A stretch of 64,000 bases of DNA from JBBQNR01 sp963774075 (GCA_963774075.1 CAVZDP010000005.1:1-64000), one strand, 5' to 3'; counted from the stretch's first letter, positions 45,762 through 54,658 are shown. A program made the numbers and translations. Notes: a model not told the origin generated them from the letters alone.

Positions 45762-48700
45762 ATGGAGGCCCCACGTAGAACCAGGCCGGCTCGACGCAGC
45801 CGGCTGAGCGCACGGATGCGCTCGATGCCCGGCATTCTCCGGGCCAGGCAGGCGTGCGCGCTGGTTTTCCTTTCTTGCGCGATCGGATGCGCCATGGCCG
45901 GACCCGCCGCAGCCGATGTCGCCCCTCTCGAGCAGGTCACGGTTCCCGAGGCGGTCGCGATTCACAGCCTCGTCCAGACGCCTACCGGCGCGCTGCTTGC
46001 GAGCGGCACCGACTTCGACTGGACCGCCTCTCCCCCGCTTCCAGGCGCGCCGCCGCCGCCCACGATCGTGTGGCGCTCGACCGACGGCGGGCAGACGTGG
46101 GCCCGGACGGGAACGCTCTCGCCCCCGGGCGGGCCGCTGCTCTCGACCGACGAGGACCTGATCGCGCTCAGGACGCTCAAGGACAACGGCGATGCAGCCT
46201 TCTGGACCTCACACAACGACGGGCGCACGTGGTCTCTGGTGGGCCCGCAGACCGGGACCAAGACCGCATCGATGGCGGACTTCGTGGCGTCGTCGTCGCG
46301 GATCGTCGGCGCTGGTCACTACCTCGCCTGGTTCGAGCCGGTGGCCTATTTCCAGCTCTGGCCCAACGATCAGTTCCCGCCGCTGCACGGCAGCGGGACC
46401 GGCGGAACCTGGGGCGGCAACGCCTCCACGCCGCCAGGCTATGCGTTGTGCGCGGCGTCACACGGCTGCTCGGTGTATGAGACCGACTCGACCGTGAGCT
46501 CGTCCGGAGACGGCGAGCGCTTCTCCGAGAAGGACGTCGGCGAGCCCGGAGTCGACGAGTACTCGACGGTTCCGGTGGCGTCGGGCCGCAACGTGGTCGT
46601 CTACCAGCGCGGGGCCGAATTTGGACACGGGAGCGGCGGGCGGATGCTGCGGTCCTTGGACGGCGGCCTGACGTGGACGGCGGCCGACGTCGCCCAGCCT
46701 CTCGAGTCCCTGTTGCCCGGCCCCGGCGAGTCGTTCATCGCCACGCTGCCGTGGCCGAGCGAAGAGCCTCACCCGGATGGCCTCCCACTCCGCCTCGAGA
46801 TCAGTCGCGACGCCGGCCTGACCTGGGTCGGGCAGGACCTGCCCATCTCCGGCGCTCTCGCAGGCACGCTCAGCCCCGGCGGTGGCGCCGGGTGGGCCAC
46901 CGTCTCGGCCGAGGACGGCTCGTTCCATCTGCTCCAGAGCACGGACGTCGGCGCGACCTGGAGCGACGTCACTCCGCCCAACCTGCCCGCCGACGCCGCG
47001 CTGGCGACGCGCTCCAACGGCCTGCTCGCCATGCACTCCGCAAACCAAGTCTTTCTCGGCGGCGTCGTGCGGGCGGGCTTCGACATCCTGCCGGGCTCGG
47101 GCGCGCTGGACGTCGAGCTCGACGCCTCGCGCTCGCGGGGGCCGGTCGAGCGATACACGTGGAGCTTCGGCGACGGCTCGTCCGGCAACGGCCAGCGCGT
47201 GACCCACAGCTTCCCGGCGCCCGGCACCTACTCCGTGCGCCTCACCGCCGAAGGCTCCGACGGCACCCGTTCGCTGCGCACTCAAACCGTCGAGGTCGGC
47301 GCGCCCACCGCCGCAGCCACTCTGCGTCAAGAGGGCCGGACCGTGCCCGCCCGCGTGATCTTCGACGCCCGCGCGTCGCTTCCCTCTGCACCCGACGCTC
47401 CGATCGACAGGTACGAGTGGGACTTCGACGCGGACGGGAGAGTCGACTACAGCGGTCCCCGTCCGGAGGTCGGCTGGGTTTACACGGCTCCGGTCAGCAA
47501 AGCCTACGCGGTGCTTCGCGTGCGTGACCAGGACCGGCGCTGGTCCGCGCCGGTCAGAGTAGGCCCTGTGAACGTGGCCCACCTGAAGATGCTCGCCATG
47601 GGCGACTCGGTCGCCGCCGGGCACGGCAACGACTGGGACGACGTCCTCGGCTTCGACGTCAGGTGCCGGCAGGCGCCCACGCACAACTATTCCGGGCAGG
47701 CATGGTCAGAGCTGCGCCGGACCGGACTGCCGCTCGCCGACGCGGACCCGGGGCCAGGGTTCGTCAAGCTCCTGGCCTGCAGCGGCGCGCGAACGTTCGA
47801 CACGCCCGCGCGCGATCCGGGGGATCAGGTGGTAGACCTCGTTTCGCAGTTGCCGTCCGACGACGGTACCGGGGAGATCGTGACGATCACGGGAACGGCG
47901 AACGACGTCGTGTTCGGATACCGGATCGCCGTTGCGGGACTGCTCGGGCCGGCCGCCACCATCCCGATCGTCGGGACGACGCAGTGGGCGTTGGAGAAGC
48001 TGTCGCGCGAGCCGGGCTGGCAGCAGATCGTCCGCACGCCCGGTGCGACGCTCGGGGACCTGATCGTCAACAGATTCTGGGGCTCGGGGTCGGGTGGGCC
48101 CAAGAAGTACCTGCCGCCGCTGCAACGCACGCTCGTCAACTCACGTGCGACGCTGGCGCGCGCGATCGTCACCGCCGCAAGGAAGGCCAGGTCCGACGGG
48201 CCGCGCCGAGCCATCTTCGTCACGGACTACTACGGCGGGAACATCGGGAACTTCGCGGGCACGAGGCGGGGCCTGTGCGCCTCCTTGCGGAAGCTTGGCC
48301 TTCCCCCGGACAAGTGCGCCGAGCTTGCTCGGATCATCCTCAAGGACCGCAACGCCGGCTCGGTGCGCCGGTTCATCGAAGACATGAACCGCTCCATCGC
48401 CCTCGCCGTGCTCGATGCGCAGGCGGAGGTCGCGCGCCTGCGCCTGGACGGGCGAGCGCGCGTGCGCCTCGTCGACATCGCGCACGCCATCCCACCCGAG
48501 CCCGAGTATCTGTACGTCGACCCTGACACCTCGGTCACGCGCTGGCAGTGCCTGATCAAGGCGGCGAAGAATCCGCTCGATCCTCTCTACTGCGCCGGCC
48601 TCGGCCATCCGACGGTCGCCGGGCAGGGCAAGATCGCGGCCCGTGTCGTGCCCGCGGTTCAGCAATGGTGGCGCGAGGAGATCATCCGCGCATGCGCTCC

Positions 48701-49166
48701 GGCCGTCGTCGTCGGCCCCTGCGGGCGAGCCGCGCCGGCGAAGTCGAGCCCTCGCCTTTCGCTGCCGGGTGGATCGTCGCTTGGGCTCGCGTCCGCCGGA
48801 AAGGCAGCGCTCGTGCCCTTGGCGTGTCCGGCGTCGGCGACCGCCGGCTGCTCCGGCATCGCCACCCTCGCCAGCCGGAGCGCCGGCAAAGCGGCCAGCG
48901 CAGCCGCCGCGACAAGCACGCGGAGAAAGCGAGGGCGAAAGCGCGCCCGTCAACGCGTCGCGTTGCTCGGCCGAGCCGATTTCACGATCGAACGCGGCGA
49001 TCAGCAAGCGGTCGCCATCAAGTTGACCAAGGCAGGCCGCCGGCTCGCCGGTCGCGCCAAGGGCGTGCACGCGACACTCACGCTGGTCACCCGAGTGACC
49101 GGTCGGGCCCCGAGCGTGCAGCACATGAAGGTTCGCGTCGGCGCTCTGCGCTTGCCTCGTCGCTAG
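45762..49166 (+). CDS. large secreted BNR-PKD-SGNH protein
   Basis: 1134 residues. An export signal (ACALVFLSCAIGCAMAGPAA) lies after 30 basic residues, so the true start may be an ATG at 45816 or 45825. Residues 90-430 contain five sialidase-type BNR Asp-box repeats (RSTDGGQTWAR, SHNDGRTWS, RSLDGGLTW, SRDAGLTW, QSTDVGATW), forming a beta propeller. Two PKD domains follow at about 440-510 (TWSFGDGSSGNGQRVTHSF) and 523-604 (YEWDFDADGRVDYSGP). An SGNH hydrolase covers about 610-970, with nucleophile motif LAMGDSVAAGH and the late Asp/His in CAGLGHPTVAGQGKIA. The C-terminus is basic and Ala-rich. It probably removes ester groups from a wall or extracellular glycan; whether the propeller is catalytic is unclear. 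Confidence 0.85.
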   Translation: MEAPRRTRPARRSRLSARMRSMPGILRARQACALVFLSCAIGCAMAGPAAADVAPLEQVTVPEAVAIHSLVQTPTGALLASGTDFDWTASPPLPGAPPPPTIVWRSTDGGQTWARTGTLSPPGGPLLSTDEDLIALRTLKDNGDAAFWTSHNDGRTWSLVGPQTGTKTASMADFVASSSRIVGAGHYLAWFEPVAYFQLWPNDQFPPLHGSGTGGTWGGNASTPPGYALCAASHGCSVYETDSTVSSSGDGERFSEKDVGEPGVDEYSTVPVASGRNVVVYQRGAEFGHGSGGRMLRSLDGGLTWTAADVAQPLESLLPGPGESFIATLPWPSEEPHPDGLPLRLEISRDAGLTWVGQDLPISGALAGTLSPGGGAGWATVSAEDGSFHLLQSTDVGATWSDVTPPNLPADAALATRSNGLLAMHSANQVFLGGVVRAGFDILPGSGALDVELDASRSRGPVERYTWSFGDGSSGNGQRVTHSFPAPGTYSVRLTAEGSDGTRSLRTQTVEVGAPTAAATLRQEGRTVPARVIFDARASLPSAPDAPIDRYEWDFDADGRVDYSGPRPEVGWVYTAPVSKAYAVLRVRDQDRRWSAPVRVGPVNVAHLKMLAMGDSVAAGHGNDWDDVLGFDVRCRQAPTHNYSGQAWSELRRTGLPLADADPGPGFVKLLACSGARTFDTPARDPGDQVVDLVSQLPSDDGTGEIVTITGTANDVVFGYRIAVAGLLGPAATIPIVGTTQWALEKLSREPGWQQIVRTPGATLGDLIVNRFWGSGSGGPKKYLPPLQRTLVNSRATLARAIVTAARKARSDGPRRAIFVTDYYGGNIGNFAGTRRGLCASLRKLGLPPDKCAELARIILKDRNAGSVRRFIEDMNRSIALAVLDAQAEVARLRLDGRARVRLVDIAHAIPPEPEYLYVDPDTSVTRWQCLIKAAKNPLDPLYCAGLGHPTVAGQGKIAARVVPAVQQWWREEIIRACAPAVVVGPCGRAAPAKSSPRLSLPGGSSLGLASAGKAALVPLACPASATAGCSGIATLASRSAGKAASAAAATSTRRKRGRKRARQRVALLGRADFTIERGDQQAVAIKLTKAGRRLAGRAKGVHATLTLVTRVTGRAPSVQHMKVRVGALRLPRR

Positions 49167-49179
49167 CCTTCCCGAGCTC

Positions 49180-50001
49180 CTAGAGCGAGACGCCGACGAT
49201 CTTCAAGCGGCGCGTGAGAGCGCCCAGGCCGAACTGCCCCAGCTCGCCGTCCTCGACACCGAGGATGTCCCAGGCGCCGTCGCTCGGCGGCGAGACGGAC
49301 TCGGCAACGGCGGGAAGCAGGTCGATCGTGCGCCGGCGGACCACGTCGCCCATCTCCGGCTCTTCGCTCACCGCCCGGCGCAGAAACTCGGTCCCGTATG
49401 CGAGGTGGCGCTGCTCGTCTGCGGCGATTCGGCCGTAGCCGTCGACGAAACCGTCCAGCACGCCGCGATCGCGCAGGAAGCCGAGCAGGAAATGCGACGC
49501 CGTGAGCCCGAGCGTGCCCTCGATCACCATGTGGTAGATCGTCACGAAGTCGACCTTCGCCTCGCGGTCTCGTGGCTCGCGACGAAGGCGATCGTGCGCG
49601 CCCACGAGCGCCTCGTCGAAGATCTTGCCGAACGGAGCGCCGAGAACCTCTCGGGCACGTTGCACGTGTTCCCCGATCGCGGCCGGGTCGGAGATCACCT
49701 CGTTCTGGAACCGCGCGTAGAACTGCATGTGGCGGACCTCGTCGACGAGCTGCGTGGAGAGGAAGCTTCCCTCCTCCTCGTCGTCCTGGGCGAGCACGAG
49801 ACCGCAGAACTGCGTCGAGATGCGCTCCTCGGCCACCATCAACGAGCTGAGCACCCAGTACAGGAGCTCTCGCTCACGCTCCGCGAGCGCTTCCCAGTCG
49901 GCCTGGTCGCCACTGAGGTCGATGTCCTGAGCGGCCCAGTGGGAGTGCTCCCAGTCCTCGTACAGCTGCTGCGGGCTCCTGAGCGCCATCAGGTCAGCCA
50001 T
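49180..50001 (-). CDS. R2-like di-metal oxidase (R2lox-like ferritin-fold protein)
   Basis: 273 residues of the ribonucleotide-reductase small-subunit-like ferritin superfamily. Metal ligands are visible in LMVAEERISTQF, LVDEVRHMQFYARF (E-x-x-H), YHMVIEGTLGLTASHF and IAADEQRHLAYGTEF (E-x-x-H). The N-terminal AAQDIDLSGDQADWEALAER resembles the DIDFS-D-x-DW segment of R2lox enzymes, which use a Mn/Fe centre and a bound lipid ligand, rather than class I NrdB. Function of R2lox is unsettled. The ATG at 50001 overlaps the ArsR gene by 13 bases, so the regulator probably controls it. Confidence 0.8.
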   Translation of the reverse strand: MADLMALRSPQQLYEDWEHSHWAAQDIDLSGDQADWEALAERERELLYWVLSSLMVAEERISTQFCGLVLAQDDEEEGSFLSTQLVDEVRHMQFYARFQNEVISDPAAIGEHVQRAREVLGAPFGKIFDEALVGAHDRLRREPRDREAKVDFVTIYHMVIEGTLGLTASHFLLGFLRDRGVLDGFVDGYGRIAADEQRHLAYGTEFLRRAVSEEPEMGDVVRRRTIDLLPAVAESVSPPSDGAWDILGVEDGELGQFGLGALTRRLKIVGVSL

Positions 50002-50342
50002 TCGGTCAACTCCTTCAAGGTATCGGGGACGACGTAGTAGTACGCCCAAAGGCCGCGCCGCTCCGAGTCGACGATGCCGGCGTCGCGCAGCACCTTCAGG
50101 TGGTGCGACACGGTGGGCTGGCCGACGTCGAACAGCGGCGTGAGCTCGCAGACGCAGACCTTGCCCGCATGCTTTCGCAATACGTCGACGAGCTGCAAGC
50201 GGATCGGGTCGCCCAGCGCCTTCGCTACGGTGGCCAGCCGCTCAGCCTGATCTCGATCGGTGTCGGGATAGACGAGGGGCTCGCAACAGGGCTCTCCCGG
50301 TGGGCGCTTCTGCTTCGGGGAAAGCTCCAGTTCGGTCGCCAT
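49989..50342 (-). CDS. ArsR/SmtB-family regulator with Cys metalloid site
   Basis: 117 residues with a winged helix (KALGDPIRLQLVDVLRKHAG, then VGQPTVSHHLKVLRDAGIVD, wing SERRGLWAYYY). KVCVCELTPLF carries the C-x-C of arsenite-sensing ArsR proteins and GEPCCEPL near the N-terminus provides two more Cys, so As(III) or a related metalloid is a likely signal. No arsenate reductase or arsenite pump is adjacent; the downstream gene instead encodes an R2lox-like oxidase. Three ATCGA-type motifs overlap and follow its start. Confidence 0.86.
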   Translation of the reverse strand: MATELELSPKQKRPPGEPCCEPLVYPDTDRDQAERLATVAKALGDPIRLQLVDVLRKHAGKVCVCELTPLFDVGQPTVSHHLKVLRDAGIVDSERRGLWAYYYVVPDTLKELTEWLT

Positions 50343-50370
50343 CGATTTACGTATATCGATGTAATCGACG
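50341..50370. promoter_or_regulatory. likely ArsR operator between divergent genes
   Basis: ATCGAT at 50341-50346, ATCGAT at 50355-50360 and ATCGA at 50364-50368 lie in the short AT-richer gap between the ArsR gene and the PEP-mutase-family gene. Clustered partial palindromes of this kind are typical ArsR/SmtB sites, and the spacing would allow control in both directions. Confidence 0.5.
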
Positions 50371-50408
50371 GATGTCAAGGATGCACGAACCGGTACCCTC
50401 GGCCGGCC

Positions 50409-51206
50409 CTGCAAGCGACACAGGATCAGAAAGCCAAGGATTTTCGCGCCCTCCACGAGGGTGAGCCCTTCATCGTCCCGAACCCCTGGGACGCGGGCTC
50501 GGCCAAGGTCTTCGCGGCTCTCGGCTTCAAGGCGCTCGCGAGCACGAGCGCCGGCTTTGCGTTCACACTCGGGCGCCTTGACGGGGGCGTCACGCTCGAC
50601 GAGGTCGTGGACCACGTCCGAGTGCTCGACCAGTCGACCAGGCTCCCGGTGTCGGTCGATCTCGAGAACGGCTTCGGGCCCGACCCTGCGGACGCCGCCC
50701 TCGCAGTCACCCGAGCCGCCGAGGCCGGAGCCGTCGGCGGCTCGATCGAGGACTACGATCCCAAGGGAGAGATATACGGGATCAACCGCGCGGCGGAGCG
50801 AGTGGCCGCGGCCTGCGAGGCGGCGGGGCGACTCGGTTTTCCGTTCCTGCTCACGGGACGTGCCGAGAATCACATCCGCGGCAACCCCGACCTCGACGAC
50901 ACCATTGCCCGTCTGCAGGCCTACGAGCGAGCCGGCGCGGACGTGCTGTACGCGCCCGGGCTGCGGAGCGCGGAAGAGATCCGAGCGGTGAGCGAGGCCA
51001 CGTCGAAGCCTCTCAACGTCCTGGCCCATCCGCGGCTCTCGATGAGCGAGATCGTCGCCGCCGGCGGGCAGCGGATCAGTGTCGGAAGCGGGCTGACGTG
51101 GGTGGCCGTGGGTGCGATGGCAGCGGCGGCCGAGCAGATGCGCGACGCGGGCGACTTCTCGTCGCTGCGAACCTCGGTCCGGATCAAGGAGTGGCTAGAC
51201 GGTTGA
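50409..51206 (+). CDS. isocitrate lyase/PEP mutase family enzyme, start codon unclear
   Basis: Alpha/beta-barrel C-C lyase of the PEP mutase/methylisocitrate lyase family. PFIVPNPWDAGSAKVFAALG, ALASTSAGFAFTLGRLDGGV, VSVDLENGFGPDPADAALAV (D-L-E-N-G metal loop), VGGSIEDYDPKGEIYGINRA, and LNVLAHPRLSMSEIVAAGG. It lacks the K-K-C-G-H loop of true isocitrate lyases, so an oxaloacetate- or carboxyphosphonoenolpyruvate-type activity is possible. The frame has no ATG, GTG or TTG between the regulator's start and the first conserved residues; a CTG at 50409 is the only near-start. An ATG at 50372 lies in another frame, so a one-base error near 50400 is possible. Confidence 0.78.
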   Translation: MQATQDQKAKDFRALHEGEPFIVPNPWDAGSAKVFAALGFKALASTSAGFAFTLGRLDGGVTLDEVVDHVRVLDQSTRLPVSVDLENGFGPDPADAALAVTRAAEAGAVGGSIEDYDPKGEIYGINRAAERVAAACEAAGRLGFPFLLTGRAENHIRGNPDLDDTIARLQAYERAGADVLYAPGLRSAEEIRAVSEATSKPLNVLAHPRLSMSEIVAAGGQRISVGSGLTWVAVGAMAAAAEQMRDAGDFSSLRTSVRIKEWLDG

Positions 51207-51242
51207 TTCCGAATCCGCGGCCCCTGGGGGCGCGAAAACCGA

Positions 51243-51310
51243 GCTGGGCAAGGACGCAGGGCGAAACCCATGCTGGTCTGCATGGGTGAGCCCGAGGACG
51301 ACGATCCAGC
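51243..51310 (+). ncRNA. candidate structured leader RNA, nested stems with kink-turn-like loop
   Basis: Three nested helices can be drawn: GCTGG/CCAGC (51243-51247 with 51306-51310), GGGC/GCCC (51259-51262 with 51290-51293) and a perfect 7-base-pair stem CCCATGC/GCATGGG (51267-51273 with 51280-51286). The internal loop between the last two is GAAA opposite TGA, reminiscent of a kink-turn. A purine-rich tail with GTCAGCCAGGGG follows before the DUF1295 gene at 51417. No T-run follows the hairpin, so a plain terminator is less likely. It does not fit the riboswitch consensus sequences I know. Confidence 0.4.
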
Positions 51311-51416
51311 GAAGGTTTGCAGCGTCAGCCAGGGGTGCGGGGGTTTGGAATCAATCGTCTAGAGGGCTAACCGGACCGGAGCGGCGAGAAAGGCTTTCCT
51401 GACCGACTATTCGACC

Positions 51417-52214
51417 GTGATGCTCGTCAGTGCCGCCGTGATCGCGGCGCTGATGCTCTGCACGTGGCTGTTGAGTGTCCTCCTTCGTGACGCGTCGGTC
51501 GTGGACATCGCCTGGGGGCTGGGGTTCGTGCTCGTCGCGTGGGTCGCGTTCGCTCTCGCCGACGGCTCGACCGAGCGCAAAGCGCTCGTTGTCGCGCTCA
51601 CGACGCTGTGGGGCCTTCGCCTCACCGTCCACCTCGCCTGGCGCAAGCGCCGCGACACAGAGGAGGACTTTCGATACCGCGCGATGCGAAAGCGACACGG
51701 GGAGCGGTTCGCCATCAGAAGTCTCTTCCTGGTCTTCGGCCTCCAGGGACTTGCGATGTGGACGGTCTCGCTGCCCGTCCAGGCGGCCCAGGTGCCGGGC
51801 TCTCCCTCCGGCCTCGCCGCGCTGGATTTCCTCGGAATCGGCGTCTGGTGCATCGGGATGCTCTTCGAGACGGTGGGCGACCTCCAGCTCGCGCGCTTTC
51901 GGGCCGACCCCGCCAGCCATGGCAAGGTGATGGACCGCGGGCTCTGGCGTTACACCCGCCACCCGAACTACTTCGGGGACTTCTGCGTCTGGTGGGGCCT
52001 CTATGCGCTCGCGGCCGCGACAGGGGACGCATGGTGGGCCGTCGTCGGGCCGCTGACGATGTCGTTCGCCTTGCTGCGGCTATCGGGAGTGCCGATGATG
52101 GAGCAGCACCTGAAGCGCAGGGCGGGCCACGAGGACTACGTGCGGCGCACGAGCGCGTTCTTCCCGCGCCCGCCGAGGGCGATCGGGCCCACGCACGTCG
52201 GGTCCCGACGATAA
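51417..52214 (+). CDS. DUF1295 membrane protein (steroid 5-alpha-reductase/ICMT-like fold)
   Basis: 265 residues, about six helices. The C-terminal catalytic-like region has GLWRYTRHPNYFGDFCVWWG, a hallmark of DUF1295 and isoprenylcysteine methyltransferase-type enzymes, then LKRRAGHEDYVRRTSAFFPR. Substrate unknown; relatives act on isoprenoid or steroid-like lipids with NADPH or SAM. A GTG at 51417 or the ATG right after it is the start. Its stop TAA shares a base with the ATG of the next gene (TAATG), so they are translated together, an odd pairing of lipid enzyme and sensor. Confidence 0.82.
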   Translation: MMLVSAAVIAALMLCTWLLSVLLRDASVVDIAWGLGFVLVAWVAFALADGSTERKALVVALTTLWGLRLTVHLAWRKRRDTEEDFRYRAMRKRHGERFAIRSLFLVFGLQGLAMWTVSLPVQAAQVPGSPSGLAALDFLGIGVWCIGMLFETVGDLQLARFRADPASHGKVMDRGLWRYTRHPNYFGDFCVWWGLYALAAATGDAWWAVVGPLTMSFALLRLSGVPMMEQHLKRRAGHEDYVRRTSAFFPRPPRAIGPTHVGSRR

Positions 52215-54658
52215 TGGCCTCCCAGCGCATGTCACGGATCGCCAGCCAGCTCGGGATTCGCGCCGAGCTCAGCTACGCAGCGAGGATTCTCCTGGTCGCG
52301 GCCGCGTACTTCGGTACAGCCAAGCTCGGGCTGCAGCTCGCGTTCGAGCACGCCAGCATCACAGCGGTGTGGCCGCCGACGGGCATCGCGCTCGCGGCAG
52401 TCTTGATCTGGGGATACGGGATGTGGCCCGGCGTTGCGCTCGGTGCCGCGCTCGCCAACACGTTCACCGGCGACGTTCCACCGGTAACCGTGGCCGGCAT
52501 AACGATCGGCAACACGCTCGAGGCGCTCGCCGGCGCCTACCTGCTCGTCCGCGTGGCACGCTTCCGACCGACGCTCGACCGCGTTCGCGACGTTCTGGCT
52601 CTCGCGGTGCTCGCGGCGGGGCTCAGCACGATGGTCAGCGCCACCGTGGGGGTGATGAGCCTGTGGATCGGAGACCAGATCGACGCCGCCGGCGACATAC
52701 CCTCGGCCTGGCGTGTGTGGTGGCTGGGAGACATGAGCGGCGACCTTCTCGTGGCACCGTTCCTGCTCGTGCTCGCGAGCGGCGTGCGCCTCGATCGAAG
52801 GCCGGCGAGGGTCGCGGAAGCCGGCGTGCTCCTGTGTGCTCTGGTGGCGCTCAGCCTGCTGGTGTTCTCTCGAGACGCCCCCCACACCTACCTGGTCTTT
52901 CCACCGCTCATCTGGGCGGCTCTTCGGTTCCGCCAGCTCGGCGCAACGCTTTCGAGCATGATCGTGGCCACGATCGCAGTCATCTACACCGAACAGAACC
53001 TGGGCCCGTTTGCGCGTGGATCGCCCGACGACAGCCTCCTGCTGTCACAGACCTTCATGGGCGTCGGTGCCGTCACCGCTCTACTGCTGGCTGCAATCAC
53101 AAGCGAGCGCAGGCAGGCAGAACAGGAGCTCCAGCGTGCGCACAGCAAGCTGGAGGGGACGGTGGAGAAGCGCACGGCCGAGCGGGATCGTTCCAACAGA
53201 GAGCTCGAGCTTCAGGGCCTGATCGCGCGCAACATGACGGAGGGGGTGTGCCTCATCAGAGCCTCCGACTCCGCCATCGTCTACGCCAACCGCGAGTTCG
53301 AGCAGCTGTTCGGCTACGACTCGGGAGAGCTGGACGGGAAGAACTTCGCCACGCTCAACTACGACGACGGCCGCGTTCACGCAACGGACGTAGCTCGCGG
53401 AATCATCAGCAAGTTGGAGCGATCAGGCGACGCCATCTACGAGGTGCTGAACAGAAAGAAGGATGGGACGCCCGTCTGGTGCCGCGCGCACACGTCTTCG
53501 TTCGACCATCCCGAGTACGGGAAGGTCTGGGTGTCTGTTCACGAGGACATCACGGAGCAGAGGCGAGCCGAGGTGCTGGAGAGAAGCTTCATTCCGGAGC
53601 GACTCCCGGACATACCGGACGTGCGGCTGGCCGCGCGCTTCATACCCGGCGGCGCCGGCGTCGAGGTCGGCGGAGACTGGTACGACGTGCTCGAGCTCGA
53701 CAACGGGAACATGGGGCTCGTGATCGGGGACGTAGCCGGGCGAGGCGTTCAGGCCGCGGCGGTCATGGCGCAGCTGCGCAATGCCCTGCGCGCATACGTC
53801 TTCGAGTCACATCCGCCGGCCGCCGTGCTGGAGCGCCTGAACCGGCTCGCCTGGACCCTTGACGAGAGCGTGATGGCGACCCTCATCTACCTGGTGTTCG
53901 ACCCGGCTGCCGGGAGGGTGCGGCTCGTCAACGCTGGCCATCTTCCACCGCTTCTGGCCAACCCGGACGGGTCCACCGCCTACATGGAGGAGGGACGGTC
54001 GCTTCCCCTCGGGGCTCGGTCGGCGACTGCCTACACCGAGGCCGAATACAGGCTCGAGCCCGGCTCCACGCTCCTGCTCTACACGGACGGGCTGATCGAA
54101 AGGCGCCGGGTCCCCATCGACGACGGTCTGGCGCGCCTTGCCGAATGCCTGAGCATGGGGCACGAAAACATCGAGGAGCTCTGCGACCGCATCCTCACGA
54201 CACTTGCTCCCAGCGGAGAGGACGACGTGGCCCTGCTGGCTCTCGAGCCGTTCCAGCTCGCGCCGGGGCGCCTGCACCTCACGCTGCCGGCGAACCCCTC
54301 GGCGCTCAGCTCGATGCGCGGCGCTCTGGGACGCTGGTTGAGACAGTGCGACGCAAGCCGCGATGAAAGCAACGACATCGTGCTCGCCTGCAACGAGGCC
54401 ACGGCGAACGCAATCGAGCACGCATATGGCCCTGGGGACTGGTCGGTCGAGATGGATGCTGCGCTATCGGGACACGAGGTCTCCATCACCGTCCGCGACT
54501 TCGGCCGCTGGCGAGAGCCGCGCGGAGACAATCGTGGCCGTGGACTGACCCTGATCGAGGCCACCATGGACTCGGTCGACGTCGTGAAGGATCTTCAGCA
54601 GGGAACCGAGGTTCGAATGGTCAGAAAGCTCGCGGGGTCGCAAGATGGCACCGCTTGA
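52214..54658 (+). CDS. MASE1-PAS-PP2C(SpoIIE)-HATPase signalling protein
   Basis: 814 residues. Residues 15-290 are a MASE1 sensor with 8 or so helices (TAVWPPTGIALAAVLIWGYG, LGAALANTFTGDVPPVTVAG). A coiled linker (RRQAEQELQRAHSKLEGTVE) leads to a PAS domain at 335-450 (VYANREFEQLFGYDSGELDG, VWVSVHEDITEQRRAE). A SpoIIE/RsbU-type PP2C phosphatase spans 455-665, with metal-binding Asp in GGDWYDVLELD, GLVIGDVAGRGVQAA and SGEDDVALLAL. The C-terminal 690-805 is an RsbW-like HATPase: N-box VLACNEATANAIEHA and G-box DNRGRGLTLIEATMD. One polypeptide thus has sensor, anti-anti-sigma phosphatase and anti-sigma-type kinase parts; the STAS substrate overlaps its end. Confidence 0.92.
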   Translation: MASQRMSRIASQLGIRAELSYAARILLVAAAYFGTAKLGLQLAFEHASITAVWPPTGIALAAVLIWGYGMWPGVALGAALANTFTGDVPPVTVAGITIGNTLEALAGAYLLVRVARFRPTLDRVRDVLALAVLAAGLSTMVSATVGVMSLWIGDQIDAAGDIPSAWRVWWLGDMSGDLLVAPFLLVLASGVRLDRRPARVAEAGVLLCALVALSLLVFSRDAPHTYLVFPPLIWAALRFRQLGATLSSMIVATIAVIYTEQNLGPFARGSPDDSLLLSQTFMGVGAVTALLLAAITSERRQAEQELQRAHSKLEGTVEKRTAERDRSNRELELQGLIARNMTEGVCLIRASDSAIVYANREFEQLFGYDSGELDGKNFATLNYDDGRVHATDVARGIISKLERSGDAIYEVLNRKKDGTPVWCRAHTSSFDHPEYGKVWVSVHEDITEQRRAEVLERSFIPERLPDIPDVRLAARFIPGGAGVEVGGDWYDVLELDNGNMGLVIGDVAGRGVQAAAVMAQLRNALRAYVFESHPPAAVLERLNRLAWTLDESVMATLIYLVFDPAAGRVRLVNAGHLPPLLANPDGSTAYMEEGRSLPLGARSATAYTEAEYRLEPGSTLLLYTDGLIERRRVPIDDGLARLAECLSMGHENIEELCDRILTTLAPSGEDDVALLALEPFQLAPGRLHLTLPANPSALSSMRGALGRWLRQCDASRDESNDIVLACNEATANAIEHAYGPGDWSVEMDAALSGHEVSITVRDFGRWREPRGDNRGRGLTLIEATMDSVDVVKDLQQGTEVRMVRKLAGSQDGTA

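Noticed and set aside
51231..51360. c-di-GMP-I or cobalamin riboswitch
   Set aside because: Some blocks look similar (GGGCGAAACC, GTCAGCCAGG), but the conserved A-rich receptor and core residues are missing.
51539..52213. Longer N-terminus for the MASE1 signalling protein
   Set aside because: This open frame overlaps the DUF1295 gene in another frame and encodes Arg/Pro-rich sequence; the ATG at 52214 overlaps the preceding stop and begins the sensor domain.
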